Counted from the stretch's first letter, positions 24,954 through 34,852 are shown. The stretch: DNA of 64,000 bases from Nannocystis exedens (GCF_002343915.1 NZ_NETK01000001.1:7330001-7394000), one strand, 5' to 3'. Made by a program: numbers and translations. Notes: generated by a model from the sequence alone, not told the origin.

Positions 24954-26834
24954 TCACTGAGGGTTGATGATCTTCAGCTTCAGCCCGCCCGGGTACGCGT
25001 AGGACGTCACCGGCGTGTAGCCGATGTTGAGGATCCCGAACGGCGCGTCGCTCTCGGCCAGGTGGGCGCCTTCGGAGATCGGGAAGTCGGCGACCTCGTA
25101 GCCGCCGACGGGGTAGTAGCCGGTGACGACCTGGCCGTCGATGACGACGTCGGGGTTGCCGGCGAGGCGGATGATCTGGGCGTAATGGATCGAGTAGCCG
25201 GTGCCGGTGACGAAGGCGTAGCGGTCCAGGAATTGCTCGACCGGGACCATCTGGTACATCGCGGGGTCGCCGGTGCCGGCGCCGCCGCCCTCGCCCTCGA
25301 GGTACTGCACCGGCATGAACGGCTTGTCACCGTTGAAGACGAAGCTGGTGTTGTTCGGGATCACGAGCTCCTTCCACTGGCCCTTGTTGAGGGTGAAGGG
25401 GGTGCCGGGCTGGACCGGGTCGGTCGTGATCGTCGTCTGGTCCTCGCCGGCGTAGACCCGCCAGTAGTGCTTCTCGAAGCCGCGCTTGGGCGAGTGGGCG
25501 CCGATGTACTGCTTGCCCCAATAGTCGAGCGGGATCACCTGCTCCTCGACGTGGTCGCAGTAGACGACGTTGGCGGGGACGTTGGCGCAGTTGACGGCGC
25601 CGATGACCCAGATCGGCTTGTCGGCGTGGACGAAGGTGCCGGACAGGTCGGCGTCGTTGGGCGCGCGGACCTGCAGGACGTCGAAGCGGTTCATCGTCAC
25701 GGTGCCGGTCTGGTTGGCCGCGACGGCGGGCACGCCGGCGCCGGCGACGGTGCCGATCGGCGGGGTCCACTGGACGACGGTGGTGTCGGCGGTGGCGACG
25801 ACGTTGAAGTAGCTGGGGCGATCCTCGCCGAACACGGTGTCACCATAAGCGGTGATGACGTGGTCGAGGCGCAGGGCGTGCTCGGGCAGCAGCATCGACG
25901 AGTCGTTGGTGGCCTGAGCGGTGATCGGCGAGTGCTGATAGGCGACGATCGGGATCGAGCTCTGCACGCGGTAGACGCCGCCCTTGCGCAGGCCGGAGAC
26001 CTTCATGAACGGCTGATTCGTCAGCTGGAACTGGAGGGTCGCCCCCGGGAGGAGGTCGGCCGGCGCGCCCGACGGCTGCTCGTTGTTGGTGCCGTCGGGG
26101 GTGAAGTAGAGCTGGACCGAGGCGGTCTTGGTCTTCGAGGTGTTGCCGACGACCAGCGAGTCGACGCTGCCGTAGTCGTAGTTGTCCTGGCGCACGGCGA
26201 AGAACGAGCAGCCGACCGAGCTCGGGGTCTCCTCGGCGAGGCTGCACAGCGACAGGCACTGGCCGCCGGCGCAGGTCTCCTCGGGCGCGCAATCCACCGG
26301 CGGCTGCCAGCCGTCGCCCTGGTCGTTGCATTCCTTGTAGGCGTCCTCGCCCTCGCACACCTTCTGGCCGGGCTTGCAGAGGTCGGCCGGACAGGTGCCG
26401 TCGACACATTGCCCGCCGCCGGGGCAGGGCTCGGGGGCGAAGGTCTGGCAGTCGTCCTGACACACGAGCTGCAGGCCGCCGGGGTCGCAACCGCCGAGCT
26501 CGCCGGGATTGCACGTACACGCGTCGGTGGTGCCGGTGGTGCTGGTGTCGGTGGTCGTGGTGACGACGCCGGTCGCCGACGTGGTGGTGGTCGTCGTGTC
26601 CGCGGTGGTGGTGGTCGTCGTCGTCGAGTCGGACGCGCCCGCGGTGCCGGTGACGTCGGAGGTCGAGGTGGTGGGCGCGACGTCGGTCGAGGCGGTGCCC
26701 TGCGTGTCGGGGGTCGTCGCGCTCGTGGTCGCGGTGGTCCCGTCGGTCTGGCTGGCCGAGACGGCGGTGTCGTCGCCGCCGCAGCCGACGAGCGCGATCG
26801 AAAATGCAGTGAGGGGCAAGCTGAAGCGATGCAT
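24954..26834 (-). CDS. IgGFc-binding-protein-type lipoprotein
   Basis: 626 residues. Signal peptide with lipobox (ALVGCGG), a long Thr-rich linker, then a Cys-rich segment (CNPGELGGCD to GQCLSLC). The large C-terminal domain has SSVGCSFFAVRQDNYD and later IPIVAYQHSPI, WGKQYIGAHSP and VQYLEGEG. These are features I associate with the IgGFc-binding N-terminal domain seen in bacterial surface proteins. It is presumably an exposed adhesin-like protein. It converges with the preceding gene, sharing a hairpin terminator. Confidence 0.8.
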   Translation of the reverse strand: MHRFSLPLTAFSIALVGCGGDDTAVSASQTDGTTATTSATTPDTQGTASTDVAPTTSTSDVTGTAGASDSTTTTTTTADTTTTTTSATGVVTTTTDTSTTGTTDACTCNPGELGGCDPGGLQLVCQDDCQTFAPEPCPGGGQCVDGTCPADLCKPGQKVCEGEDAYKECNDQGDGWQPPVDCAPEETCAGGQCLSLCSLAEETPSSVGCSFFAVRQDNYDYGSVDSLVVGNTSKTKTASVQLYFTPDGTNNEQPSGAPADLLPGATLQFQLTNQPFMKVSGLRKGGVYRVQSSIPIVAYQHSPITAQATNDSSMLLPEHALRLDHVITAYGDTVFGEDRPSYFNVVATADTTVVQWTPPIGTVAGAGVPAVAANQTGTVTMNRFDVLQVRAPNDADLSGTFVHADKPIWVIGAVNCANVPANVVYCDHVEEQVIPLDYWGKQYIGAHSPKRGFEKHYWRVYAGEDQTTITTDPVQPGTPFTLNKGQWKELVIPNNTSFVFNGDKPFMPVQYLEGEGGGAGTGDPAMYQMVPVEQFLDRYAFVTGTGYSIHYAQIIRLAGNPDVVIDGQVVTGYYPVGGYEVADFPISEGAHLAESDAPFGILNIGYTPVTSYAYPGGLKLKIINPQ

Positions 26835-27001
26835 GCCGCGACTTCACCGCTGAACGTCGTGCGCGCGCAAGGCCCTTCGCTGCGAGCAGACCTGCGCGGA
26901 CGCACGCGCGGCGCGTCGGGTCCGCTCCGAGGGGCCTGTCCGCGTCACGACGCCGCTGTCGCGCGGCGGCCCGCAGTCGGCGACGCCGGCCCGAAGGCGA
27001 A

Positions 27002-27029
27002 CCCCCGCGAGGCAGTCGCCTCGCGGGGG
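27002..27029. terminator. 12-bp perfect hairpin downstream of the Gfo/Idh/MocA gene
   Basis: CCCCCGCGAGGC (27002-27013), loop AGTC, GCCTCGCGGGGG (27018-27029). It lies about 70 nt past the stop of the minus-strand gene. No T-run follows, so efficiency without Rho is uncertain. Confidence 0.6.
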
Positions 27030-27097
27030 CTCGAGGCGAGCGCAGCGAAGCGTTCCGAGTCGTTGCCGGCGTCGGTGCATCCGTGTGCGCGAGCGAC

Positions 27098-28219
27098 TCA
27101 GCGGATCGTCGGCGAGGGGGCGCGGATCGGCTCGGGCGGATCGACGGGCGGCTTGCGCTGCTCCTGGTCGACGTCGGGCCGCTGCGCGCGCGACCACGGC
27201 GGCAGCTGGACCGCGCGGCCGCTGCGGGCCGATTGCAAGACCGCCTCGACCACGCGGATGTCGGCCAGGCCCTCCTCGCCCGACGGCTCGGGCTCGCGGT
27301 CCTCGAGCACGCAGCGCGAGAACTCGACGAGCTCGGGGGCGAACTGGTCGCGCGCGGGGAACTTGTGCTCGCGGCTCTTGCCCTCGGTGGTGAGGACGAG
27401 CTTCAGGCCCTGCTCGTAGTCGTAGATCGGCTCGGCGTGGAGGTCGCCCTCGGTGCCGACGACCCGATAATACCCCATCGACGAGCCGCCGAGGCTGACG
27501 GTGAGCTGGGCGACGCGGCCGCTGGCGAAGCGGAGGATGGCGGTGGTCGTCTCGTCGACGCCCTCGAAGCGGGCGTCGCCGCTGCTCGACACGGCGGCGA
27601 GGACCTCGATCGGCTCCTCGCGGAACAGGTAGCGGGCGGCGTTGATCGGGTAGACGCCGAGGTCGAGGAGGGCGCCGCCGGCGAGCTCGGGCCGGGTGCG
27701 GATGTCGCCGGGCCGGACCTGCTGGGTGAACAGCGAGCTGAACATCCGCGGGTCGCCGATCTTGCCGGCCTTGAGGGCCTCGATCGCCTGCAGGTTGGCG
27801 GCCTCGAAGTGGAGGCGATAGGCGATCATCAGCTTGACGCGGTGCTCGCGACAGACGGCGATCATCGCCTCGCAGTCGGCGACCGTCGGCGCCATCGGCT
27901 TCTCGCAAAGGACGTGGACGCCCATCCGCGCCGCGCGCTCGGTGAACTCGCGGTGGTGGGTGTTCGGGGTGGCGACGAACACGGCGTCGACGCGGGCGCG
28001 CTTCAGGACGTCCTCGAATTCGCGGTAGTCGCCGAGGGCCTCGATGCTCGCGTAGCGCTCGGGCAGGGCCTCGCGCTTGACGGGGTCGCCGGAGACGAGC
28101 GCGACCAGCTCGGAGTTCTCGGCGGCGTTGGCGAAGGCGGGCAGGACCGCGACCTGGGCGATGTTGCCGGCGCCGACCACGGCGTACCGGACCTTCTTGG
28201 CGGATGTCTTCGAGGTCAT
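27098..28219 (-). CDS. Gfo/Idh/MocA-family NAD(P)-dependent oxidoreductase
   Basis: 373 residues. Rossmann motif VVGAGNIAQ near the N-terminus, the catalytic lysine in CEKPMAP, and GVYPINAARYLF from the substrate domain. It most resembles glucose-fructose-oxidoreductase-like enzymes without a Tat signal. The probable substrate is a sugar or inositol, fitting the neighbouring kinase and GH65 phosphorylase transcribed in the opposite direction. The last about 25 residues (PDVDQEQRKPPVDPPEPIR) are a Pro-rich extension. Start 28219 (MTSKTSAKK) was chosen just before the Rossmann fold. Confidence 0.9.
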   Translation of the reverse strand: MTSKTSAKKVRYAVVGAGNIAQVAVLPAFANAAENSELVALVSGDPVKREALPERYASIEALGDYREFEDVLKRARVDAVFVATPNTHHREFTERAARMGVHVLCEKPMAPTVADCEAMIAVCREHRVKLMIAYRLHFEAANLQAIEALKAGKIGDPRMFSSLFTQQVRPGDIRTRPELAGGALLDLGVYPINAARYLFREEPIEVLAAVSSSGDARFEGVDETTTAILRFASGRVAQLTVSLGGSSMGYYRVVGTEGDLHAEPIYDYEQGLKLVLTTEGKSREHKFPARDQFAPELVEFSRCVLEDREPEPSGEEGLADIRVVEAVLQSARSGRAVQLPPWSRAQRPDVDQEQRKPPVDPPEPIRAPSPTIR

Positions 28220-28448
28220 GGCGCGGCGAGGCTGATGCGACGACCCGGCCCCGGCAATGGGGCATCGCGAACGAGGAGCGCACAGGACCGCGGACGCCGC
28301 TCCAAACCGCGGCGCGGGAGCTCGCGCAGGAGCCGCGGACGCAGCGGGCTCGGCCGTGTGTGACGATTGGAGCGCGGCCGGCCCGAGCCGTGGCGACGCT
28401 CGCGGCGGCTGGCTTGCGTGCGGCGAGGACACCGCTCAAGGGTTCGGC

Positions 28449-28826
28449 GTGAGCGAAACACCGCTGGGTCATCGTCGCTGGGCCATCGCCGACGGGTACA
28501 TTCCCCAGGGCAGCCACGGCCCCGAGCCGGAGATGACGAGCCATGAGACGGCCTCGATCCTCAACGCCTCGGACCGGGACGCCCAAGTGCGATTCACGAT
28601 TTACTTCGCCGATCGCGAGCCGGCCGGGCCGTACCGGGTGACGGTGCCGGCCCGGCGCACGCGACACGTGCGCTTCAACGACCTCGTCGATCCGGAGCCG
28701 ATCCCGCGGGCCACCGACTTCTCGTGCGTGATCGAGTCGGACCAGCCGATCGTGGTCCAGCACACGCGCCTCGATTCGCGGCAGGCCGAGAACGCGCTCA
28801 TCACCACGATCGCCTTTCCGGCCTGA
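28449..28826 (+). CDS. Sensory rhodopsin transducer family protein (ASRT-like)
   Basis: 125 residues matching the Anabaena sensory rhodopsin transducer family: WAIADGYIPQGSHGPEPEM, TSHETASILN, PARRTRHVRFNDL, and PIVVQHTRLDSRQAENAL near the end. The family forms small beta-rich tetramers and, besides phototaxis, has been proposed to bind carbohydrates. No rhodopsin gene is in this window. Its place 36 nt before a sugar kinase and a GH65 phosphorylase fits a carbohydrate-related role. The GTG start gives the family's usual N-terminus. Confidence 0.88.
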   Translation: MSETPLGHRRWAIADGYIPQGSHGPEPEMTSHETASILNASDRDAQVRFTIYFADREPAGPYRVTVPARRTRHVRFNDLVDPEPIPRATDFSCVIESDQPIVVQHTRLDSRQAENALITTIAFPA

Positions 28827-28862
28827 CCTGCGCCGCGCGGCTCGGACTCGGAGCATTCGATC

Positions 28863-29816
28863 ATGATGAACGCCGACGATCCCATCCTGCTCGCGCTGGG
28901 CAGCATCAACCTCGATCTGCAGGTCCGCGCCGACCGCTGGCCCGGGCCGGGCGAGACCTTGCCGGTCCGCGACCTGCTCCGCACCGGCGGGGGCAAGGCG
29001 GCCAACCGCGCGTTCCTGGCCCGGCGGCTCGGTGTGCGCGCATGTCTCTTGGGACATGTCGGCGACGACGACTTCGGCGAGGAGGCGCTGCGCGGGCCGC
29101 GGGAGGTCGGGGTCGACGTCTCGCACGTGCAGCAGGTCGAGGGGCAGGCGACGGCGCTGGCGATGATCGTCGTGCGGGCCGACGGCGGCAAGACGATCCT
29201 GCTGGCGGCCAACGCCAACGAGGCGTGGCGCGAGGGCGACGTCGACGCGGTGGTGAAAATCGTCGAGGCGGCGCCGGAGGGGTCGGTGCTGACCGTCGAC
29301 CTCGAGGTGCCGATCGCCGTCGTGCGCGCGGCGGTGGGGGCGGCGCAGGACCGGGGGTTCAAGGTGTTGCTCGATCCATCGCCGGCCGACCGCATGCCCG
29401 ACGACCTCTACGCGAGGGTCGACGTCATCACCCCCAACCCCGAGGAGGCGCGCGGCCTCCTCGGCGTCGCGGTCGAGTCCGAAGAGGATGCGATGCGGGC
29501 CGGCGAGCAGCTGGTCGCGCGCGGCGTCGGGGTCGCGTGCGTCAAGCTGCCGGACGGCGGCGCGGCGCTGGTGAGCGCGGACCGGCGCGAGGTCGTGGCG
29601 CCGCTCGACGTCGACGTCGTCGACGAGACGGGGGCGGGCGACGCGTTCGCGGGGGCGCTCGGGGTGGCGCTGCTCGAGCGGCAGGAGCTGCTGCAGGCGG
29701 TCAAGTTCGCGGCGGCGGCGTCGAGCCTGGCCTGCACGGGGTACGGGTCGCAGGCGGCCTACCCCGATCGCGGGCAGCTCGAGCGCGCGCGGGGCGGCCG
29801 GGAGCGGCGCCGATGA
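28863..29816 (+). CDS. PfkB-family carbohydrate kinase (ribokinase-like)
   Basis: 317 residues. The PfkB N-terminal signature appears as TGGGKAANRAFLARRLG, and the C-terminal signature DETGAGDAFAGALGVALL holds the catalytic Asp and anion hole. It phosphorylates a sugar or nucleoside, substrate unknown. Its TGA overlaps the GH65 ATG (ATGA), so phosphorylation is probably linked to the sugar or sugar phosphate from the phosphorylase. A hairpin word (CATGTCTCTTGGGACATGTC, about 29042-29061) is read in frame as CLLGHV. Confidence 0.92.
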   Translation: MMNADDPILLALGSINLDLQVRADRWPGPGETLPVRDLLRTGGGKAANRAFLARRLGVRACLLGHVGDDDFGEEALRGPREVGVDVSHVQQVEGQATALAMIVVRADGGKTILLAANANEAWREGDVDAVVKIVEAAPEGSVLTVDLEVPIAVVRAAVGAAQDRGFKVLLDPSPADRMPDDLYARVDVITPNPEEARGLLGVAVESEEDAMRAGEQLVARGVGVACVKLPDGGAALVSADRREVVAPLDVDVVDETGAGDAFAGALGVALLERQELLQAVKFAAAASSLACTGYGSQAAYPDRGQLERARGGRERRR

Positions 29817-32278
29817 GCCCGCACGACCGCGACGGGGCCCGGCTGGCGCCGTGGTCGCTCGTCTACGAGTCGTTCGACGCGGAGCACGAGGGGCAGCGCG
29901 AGGCCCTGTGCGCGCTCGGCAACGGTCACTTCGTCACGCGCGGCGCGGTCCCGTGGGCGGCCGCCGGCGGGCCGCACTATCCGGGCACCTACCGCGCCGG
30001 GCTCTACAATCACAAGACCAGCGTGGTCGACGGGCAATCGCTGCACCACGAGGGTCTCGTCAACCTCCCCAACTGGGTCCGGGTCGACGTCGGCCTCGGC
30101 GACGGCGAGTGGTTCTCGCTCGAGCGGGCCGCGGTGCGTCAATATCGGCAGGAGCTCGACCTGCGCCGGGGGCTGCTCGTGCGCGAGGTCCGCTTCGAGC
30201 TCGCCGGCCGGCGGGCGACGCTGACCGAGCGGCGGCTGGTCCACTTCGCCGAGCCGCACCTGGCGGCGCAGCAGCTGCGGCTCGAGGTCGAGGGCGAGGG
30301 GGCGAAGGTGCACCTGCGCTCCTGGCTCGACGGACAGGTGACGAACGGCAACGCCGACGAGTACCGCGGGGCCGACGGCGACCACCTCGAGCAATTCGAG
30401 GTCGCGGCGCCGGGCGCGGGGCTGCTGACGCTGCGGGCCCGCACCTGCGGCTCGCGCCTCGAGTTCGCGCTGGCGACGCGCACGCGCGTGTTCGTCGAGG
30501 GCGGCGAGGTCGGGCCGCTCGAGCCGCGCATCGAAGGGGCCGAGGCGGTGGGGCTGCAGACGTGCGTCGAGCTGCAGACCGGCGGGCGGGTGACGCTGGA
30601 GAAGATCGCCGCGCTCTACGCCCGTCACGACCGCACCATCCGCGAGCCGCTCGAGGCGGCCACCCGCGCGGCCTGTGGCGCCGACGACTTCGAGGCGCTG
30701 CTGCCCGCGCACGCGCGCGCGTGGGCCGAGCTGTGGGACCGCTTCGACGTCGACGTCGAGGACGAGCAGGCGACGACGACGACCTTGCGGCTGCACCTGT
30801 TCCACATCCTGCAGACGGTCTCGCCGCACACGATCGGGCTCGACGCCGGGATCCCCGGGCGCGGCTGGCACGGCGAGGGCTACCGCGGGCACGTGTTCTG
30901 GGACGAGCTGTTCGTGTTCCCGGTGCTCGCCTACCGCCTGCCCGAGCTGGCGCGCTCGCTGCTGCTGTACCGCTTCCGCCGCCTGCCGGCCGCGCGGGCG
31001 GCGGCCCGCGAGGCCGGGCTGCGCGGGGCGATGTTCCCGTGGCGCAGCGCCAGCGACGGCCGCGAGGTCAGCGAGCCGCGGCGCAAGAACTCGCGCTCGG
31101 GTCGGTGGATCGCCGACAGCAGCTATTTGCAGCGGCACATCGGCGCGGCCGTGGCCTACAACGTGTGGCATTATTACGAGATCACCGGCGACCGCGAATT
31201 CATGGCCGAGCACGGCGCCGAGATGCTGGTGGAGATCGCCCGCTTCTGGGCCAGCGCGGCGGAGTTCGACCCGGCGCGCGAGCGCTTCGTCATCCGCGGG
31301 GTCGGCGGGCCCGACGAGTTCCACGACGCCTACCCCGACGCCGCCCGCCCCGGGCTCGACAACAACGCGTACACCAACGTCATGGCGGTGTGGACGCTGA
31401 TGCGGGCCCGCGAGGCGCTGGAGCTGCTGCCGGCGGGGGCGCGGCGGCTGTTGGTCGACAAGCTGGGGCTCGGCGACGACGAGCGCGCGGCCTGGGCGGA
31501 CATCACCCGCCGCATGTTCGTGCCGTTCCACGGCGAGGGGCTCATCAGCCAGTTCGAGGGCTACGAGCGGCTGGCCGAGTTCGACTGGGACCTCTACCGC
31601 GCGCGCTACCGCGACGACATCCACCGGGTCGACAACATCCTCGAGGCCGAGGGCGACACGGCCAACCGCTACAAGGTGTCGAAGCAGGCCGACGTGCTGA
31701 TGCTGTTCTACCTGCTCGCGCCGGAGGAGCTGCGGGCGATCTTCACCGGCCTCGGTTATGCGTGGGACGACGCGATGCTGGCCCGCAACACCCGCTATTA
31801 CTTGCAGCGGACGTCGCACGGGTCGACGCTGAGCCGGGTCGTCCACGCGTGGGTGCTGGCGCGCTGCGATCCGGCGCACTCGTGGAAGATGCTGCGCGAG
31901 GCGCTGGGCAGCGACCTCGGCGACATCCAGGGCGGGACGACGGCGGAGGGCGTCCACCTCGGGGCGATGGCCGGCACGATCGACATCTTCCAGCGCTGTT
32001 ACACGGGGCTCGAGGCGCGCGAGGGGGCGCTGTGGCTGCGGCCGGCGCTGCCCGACGAGCTGAAGTGCGTGTCGTTCCGGCTGCGGCACCGCAGCGCGTG
32101 GCTGTCGTTGACGGTCCGCAACGAGCAGGTGACGGTGCGCGTCGACGACGACGCGGCGCACGCGGTGACGGTGCGGATCGACGGCCGCGCCGAGGAGGTC
32201 GCGCCGGGCGAGACCCGCACCTTCGCGGTCGCGCCCGCCCGCGAGCGGGCCGTCGGAGAATGCGTGGGGTCGCCGTGA
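29813..32278 (+). CDS. Glycoside hydrolase family 65 disaccharide phosphorylase
   Basis: 821 residues with the GH65 order: N-terminal beta-sandwich (LGNGHFVTRGA, GTYRAGLYNHKTS), (alpha/alpha)6 barrel and C-terminal domain. The barrel carries GRGWHGEGYRGHVFWDELF and the catalytic acid Glu in GVGGPDEFHDAY, then LDNNAYTN. GH65 enzymes phosphorolyse trehalose, maltose, kojibiose or related disaccharides to beta-glucose 1-phosphate. The exact disaccharide is not readable. It overlaps the kinase upstream and the flavin oxidoreductase downstream, forming a tight three-gene unit. No fused beta-phosphoglucomutase is present. Confidence 0.93.
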   Translation: MSPHDRDGARLAPWSLVYESFDAEHEGQREALCALGNGHFVTRGAVPWAAAGGPHYPGTYRAGLYNHKTSVVDGQSLHHEGLVNLPNWVRVDVGLGDGEWFSLERAAVRQYRQELDLRRGLLVREVRFELAGRRATLTERRLVHFAEPHLAAQQLRLEVEGEGAKVHLRSWLDGQVTNGNADEYRGADGDHLEQFEVAAPGAGLLTLRARTCGSRLEFALATRTRVFVEGGEVGPLEPRIEGAEAVGLQTCVELQTGGRVTLEKIAALYARHDRTIREPLEAATRAACGADDFEALLPAHARAWAELWDRFDVDVEDEQATTTTLRLHLFHILQTVSPHTIGLDAGIPGRGWHGEGYRGHVFWDELFVFPVLAYRLPELARSLLLYRFRRLPAARAAAREAGLRGAMFPWRSASDGREVSEPRRKNSRSGRWIADSSYLQRHIGAAVAYNVWHYYEITGDREFMAEHGAEMLVEIARFWASAAEFDPARERFVIRGVGGPDEFHDAYPDAARPGLDNNAYTNVMAVWTLMRAREALELLPAGARRLLVDKLGLGDDERAAWADITRRMFVPFHGEGLISQFEGYERLAEFDWDLYRARYRDDIHRVDNILEAEGDTANRYKVSKQADVLMLFYLLAPEELRAIFTGLGYAWDDAMLARNTRYYLQRTSHGSTLSRVVHAWVLARCDPAHSWKMLREALGSDLGDIQGGTTAEGVHLGAMAGTIDIFQRCYTGLEAREGALWLRPALPDELKCVSFRLRHRSAWLSLTVRNEQVTVRVDDDAAHAVTVRIDGRAEEVAPGETRTFAVAPARERAVGECVGSP

Positions 32279-33255
32279 AGCTGGCGTATCATTGCTCCCA
32301 CGAGCAGTTCGCGCCGAGCGAGCTGCTGGCGCTGGCGCGCAAGGCCGAGGCGGCGGGCTTCGACGCGGCGACCTGCTCGGACCACTTCCACCCGTGGAGC
32401 GAACGCCAGGGCCACAGCGGCCACGCGTGGACGTGGCTCGGGGCGGCGCTGCAGGCGACCTCGTTCGGCTTCGGGGTGGTGACGGCGCCCGGGCAGCGCT
32501 ACCACCCGGCCGTGCTGGCGCAGGCGGTGGCGACGCTGCTCGAGCTGTTCCCCGGCCGCTTCTGGCTGGCGATCGGCAGCGGCGAGCAGCTCAACGAGGG
32601 CATCACCGGCGAGATTTGGCCGCCGAAGGCGCGGCGCAACGAACGGCTGCGCGAGTGCGCCGACGTGATGCGCGCGCTGTGGGCCGGCGAGACGGTGACG
32701 CACCGCGGGCTCGTGCGCGTCGAGGGGGCGAAGCTGTACACGCGGCCGCGCGCGCGGCCGCAGCTGTTCGGCGCGGCGCTCACGGCCGAGACGGCGCGCT
32801 GGCTCGGGAGCTGGGCCGACGGGCTCATCACCGCGGCGCAGCCGGACCACGAGCACGCGCGGGTGATCGAGGCGTTCCGCGAGGGCGGGGGCGAGGGCAA
32901 GCCGGTGCACCTCAAGGTGCAGCTGGCCCACGCGGCCGGCGAGGCGGCGGCGCTGCAGGGGGCGTGGGAGCAGTGGCGCACCAACGTGTTCGCCAGCGAC
33001 CTGCTGGCCGATCTGCGGACGCCGGCGCAATTCGAGGCGGCCGCGGCGTTCGTGACGCCGGAGGCGATGCGCGGGCCGGTGCGCGTGGCGGCCGACCCGT
33101 CGCGCCACGTCGAGTGGCTGGCCCGCGACGCGGAGCTCGGCGTCGACCTGGTGTCGCTCCACCACGTCGGTCGCGATCAGGAGCGCTTCATCGCCGACTT
33201 CGCGGCCCGCGTGCTGCCCCAGCTGCGGGGGCGCGGCGAGGCGCGGGAAGGGTGA
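32275..33255 (+). CDS. LLM-class flavin-dependent oxidoreductase
   Basis: 326 residues of the luciferase-like monooxygenase fold: LAYHCSHEQFAPSELL, SDHFHPWSERQGHSG, then the FGFGVVTAPGQRYHP strand and RFWLAIGSGEQLNEG. It resembles the 'probable non-F420 flavinoid oxidoreductase' group (TIGR03885-like). The GTG start gives a 4-nt GTGA overlap with the GH65 stop; an ATG at 32260 is also possible. The role in the sugar operon is unknown. Confidence 0.85.
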   Translation: MKLAYHCSHEQFAPSELLALARKAEAAGFDAATCSDHFHPWSERQGHSGHAWTWLGAALQATSFGFGVVTAPGQRYHPAVLAQAVATLLELFPGRFWLAIGSGEQLNEGITGEIWPPKARRNERLRECADVMRALWAGETVTHRGLVRVEGAKLYTRPRARPQLFGAALTAETARWLGSWADGLITAAQPDHEHARVIEAFREGGGEGKPVHLKVQLAHAAGEAAALQGAWEQWRTNVFASDLLADLRTPAQFEAAAAFVTPEAMRGPVRVAADPSRHVEWLARDAELGVDLVSLHHVGRDQERFIADFAARVLPQLRGRGEAREG

Positions 33256-33679
33256 GCGGCGGGGAGTGATTCGAGGGCCGTCGATTCGCGCGGTCGGCGG
33301 CGAGCAAGCGCGCAGCATCGTCGACTCGCGTGATTCGCTGCGATTCGTCTGGTGATGGACGCATTCGCCCGCGAGCAGGAGCGCAGCCCCGGCGAGCCGC
33401 GCCGTCGTCGGGCTCGTCGACGCCGCGGTGCTGATCCGCGGAGGTCGTGGCATTGCACGGGCTGCTGCGAATCCCAGGTGGCCGGTGGCAGCGCCCGCGT
33501 CGGCATGCCGCGCAGGGCCTCGCGGGCTCGCCGGCCGCGGCGCCGGGTCTCGGACTCGCGTCTTCGCGCATGAGTCCGGCGATGGCGGCGGCGGACCGCG
33601 AGCGATCGGTGCATGCCCATGTTTCGCCGGCGGAGGTCGCTCGCGAAGGTCGGGGCTGGCGGAACGGGACGCGTTGCGC
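33256..33679. other. 424-nt gap ahead of the sulfite-oxidase-family gene
   Basis: GC-rich, open in several frames, but no recognisable protein. No hairpin words and no clear promoter boxes. Confidence 0.4.
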
Positions 33680-34852
33680 ATGGTTCCGGGCGTGCGGATC
33701 CACCACCGCTCGCGCCGTCGGTTCCTCGCGCTCGCGGGCGGCGGGGGCATCACCGCCGCGCTCGCGTGTGCGCCGGGTGCCGGGCGAGCGCGCGGCGGTC
33801 CGGAGCTCGTCAAGGCGCTGTCGCCCGAGCTGTTCATCCGCCACGGGGCGCACAACGCCGAGACGCGGCTCGAGAGCTTGCCGGTCGGTCGGCTCGTCAC
33901 GCCGATCGATCGCTTCTACGTGCGCAACCACGGACCGACGCCGCGGCTGTCGCCGGCCGACTGGCGGCTCGAGATCCACGGCGACGCCGTCGAGCGGCCG
34001 GTCAGCTTGACGTACGAGGAGCTGGTCGCGCTGCCGACGATGACGATCACGCGCTACCTCGAGTGCGCCGGCAACGGCCGCGCCTACTTCCCCGACCTGC
34101 TCGGTCTCCCCGTCGACGGCGACCCGTGGCGCGACGGCGCCTACGGGGTGGCGGAGTGGACCGGGGTGCCGCTCTCGAGCTTGCTGGCGCTGGCGGGCCT
34201 GCGCGACAGCGCGGCCTGGGTGATGCCGGTCGGCCTCGATGCGGAGGGCTACGCGCGGCCGATGCCGCTGGCGAAGGCCATGATGGCCGACACGATCCTC
34301 GCTCATCGCATGAACGGCGAGGCGCTGCCGATGGACCACGGGTTCCCCGCGCGCGTGGTCGTGCCGGGGTGGATCGGGGCGGCCAGCGTGAAGTGGGTCG
34401 GCGCGCTCGAGGTCACGGCGCAGCAGCCCGCGGTCGCGGCCAACACCGAGGACTACGTGATGCTCGGCGCCGACTATCCCGGGCCGCCGCCGGTGTTGAC
34501 GGCGCTGGTGATCAAGAGCGCCGTCTGCTTGCCGTGGCCCGCGGTGCTGCCCGCGGGGCGACGGACGATCCACGGCCTCGCGTGGTCGCCGTTCGGGAAG
34601 ATCGCCAGGGTCGACGTCAGCCTCGACGGCGGGCGCACGTATCCCCGCGCGGCGCGCCTCGTCGGCGACAACCTGCCGGTCGCGGGCACGTGGTGGGAGC
34701 TCGACGTCGAGGCGCCGCCGGGCGACCTCACGGTCACGCCGCGCGCGGTCGACGAGCACGGGCACACGCAGCCGCCGCTGGTGCAGCAGCGGCCGAACGA
34801 CAAGGGCTATCTGTTCGCGGCCCCGGTGCCGCACCCGATCCGCTTCGTGTAG
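33680..34852 (+). CDS. Sulfite oxidase family molybdopterin enzyme, Tat-exported
   Basis: 390 residues. Tat signal RRRFLALAGGGGIT near the N-terminus. The Mo-cofactor domain has FYVRNHGPTP, then the Mo-ligating cysteine in ECAGNGR, GVAEWTGVPL, and DHGFPARVVVPGWIGAASVK. A C-terminal dimerisation domain (SPFGKIARVDVSLDGG) follows. It is expected in the periplasm as a sulfite or related oxidoreductase. No cytochrome subunit is adjacent. The ATG 33680 gives the best Tat n-region. Confidence 0.92.
   Translation: MVPGVRIHHRSRRRFLALAGGGGITAALACAPGAGRARGGPELVKALSPELFIRHGAHNAETRLESLPVGRLVTPIDRFYVRNHGPTPRLSPADWRLEIHGDAVERPVSLTYEELVALPTMTITRYLECAGNGRAYFPDLLGLPVDGDPWRDGAYGVAEWTGVPLSSLLALAGLRDSAAWVMPVGLDAEGYARPMPLAKAMMADTILAHRMNGEALPMDHGFPARVVVPGWIGAASVKWVGALEVTAQQPAVAANTEDYVMLGADYPGPPPVLTALVIKSAVCLPWPAVLPAGRRTIHGLAWSPFGKIARVDVSLDGGRTYPRAARLVGDNLPVAGTWWELDVEAPPGDLTVTPRAVDEHGHTQPPLVQQRPNDKGYLFAAPVPHPIRFV

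Noticed and set aside
24933..27419. 828-codon plus-strand frame opposite the IgGFc-type lipoprotein
   Set aside because: Mirror frame of a well-supported lipoprotein gene with signal peptide; no recognisable domain.
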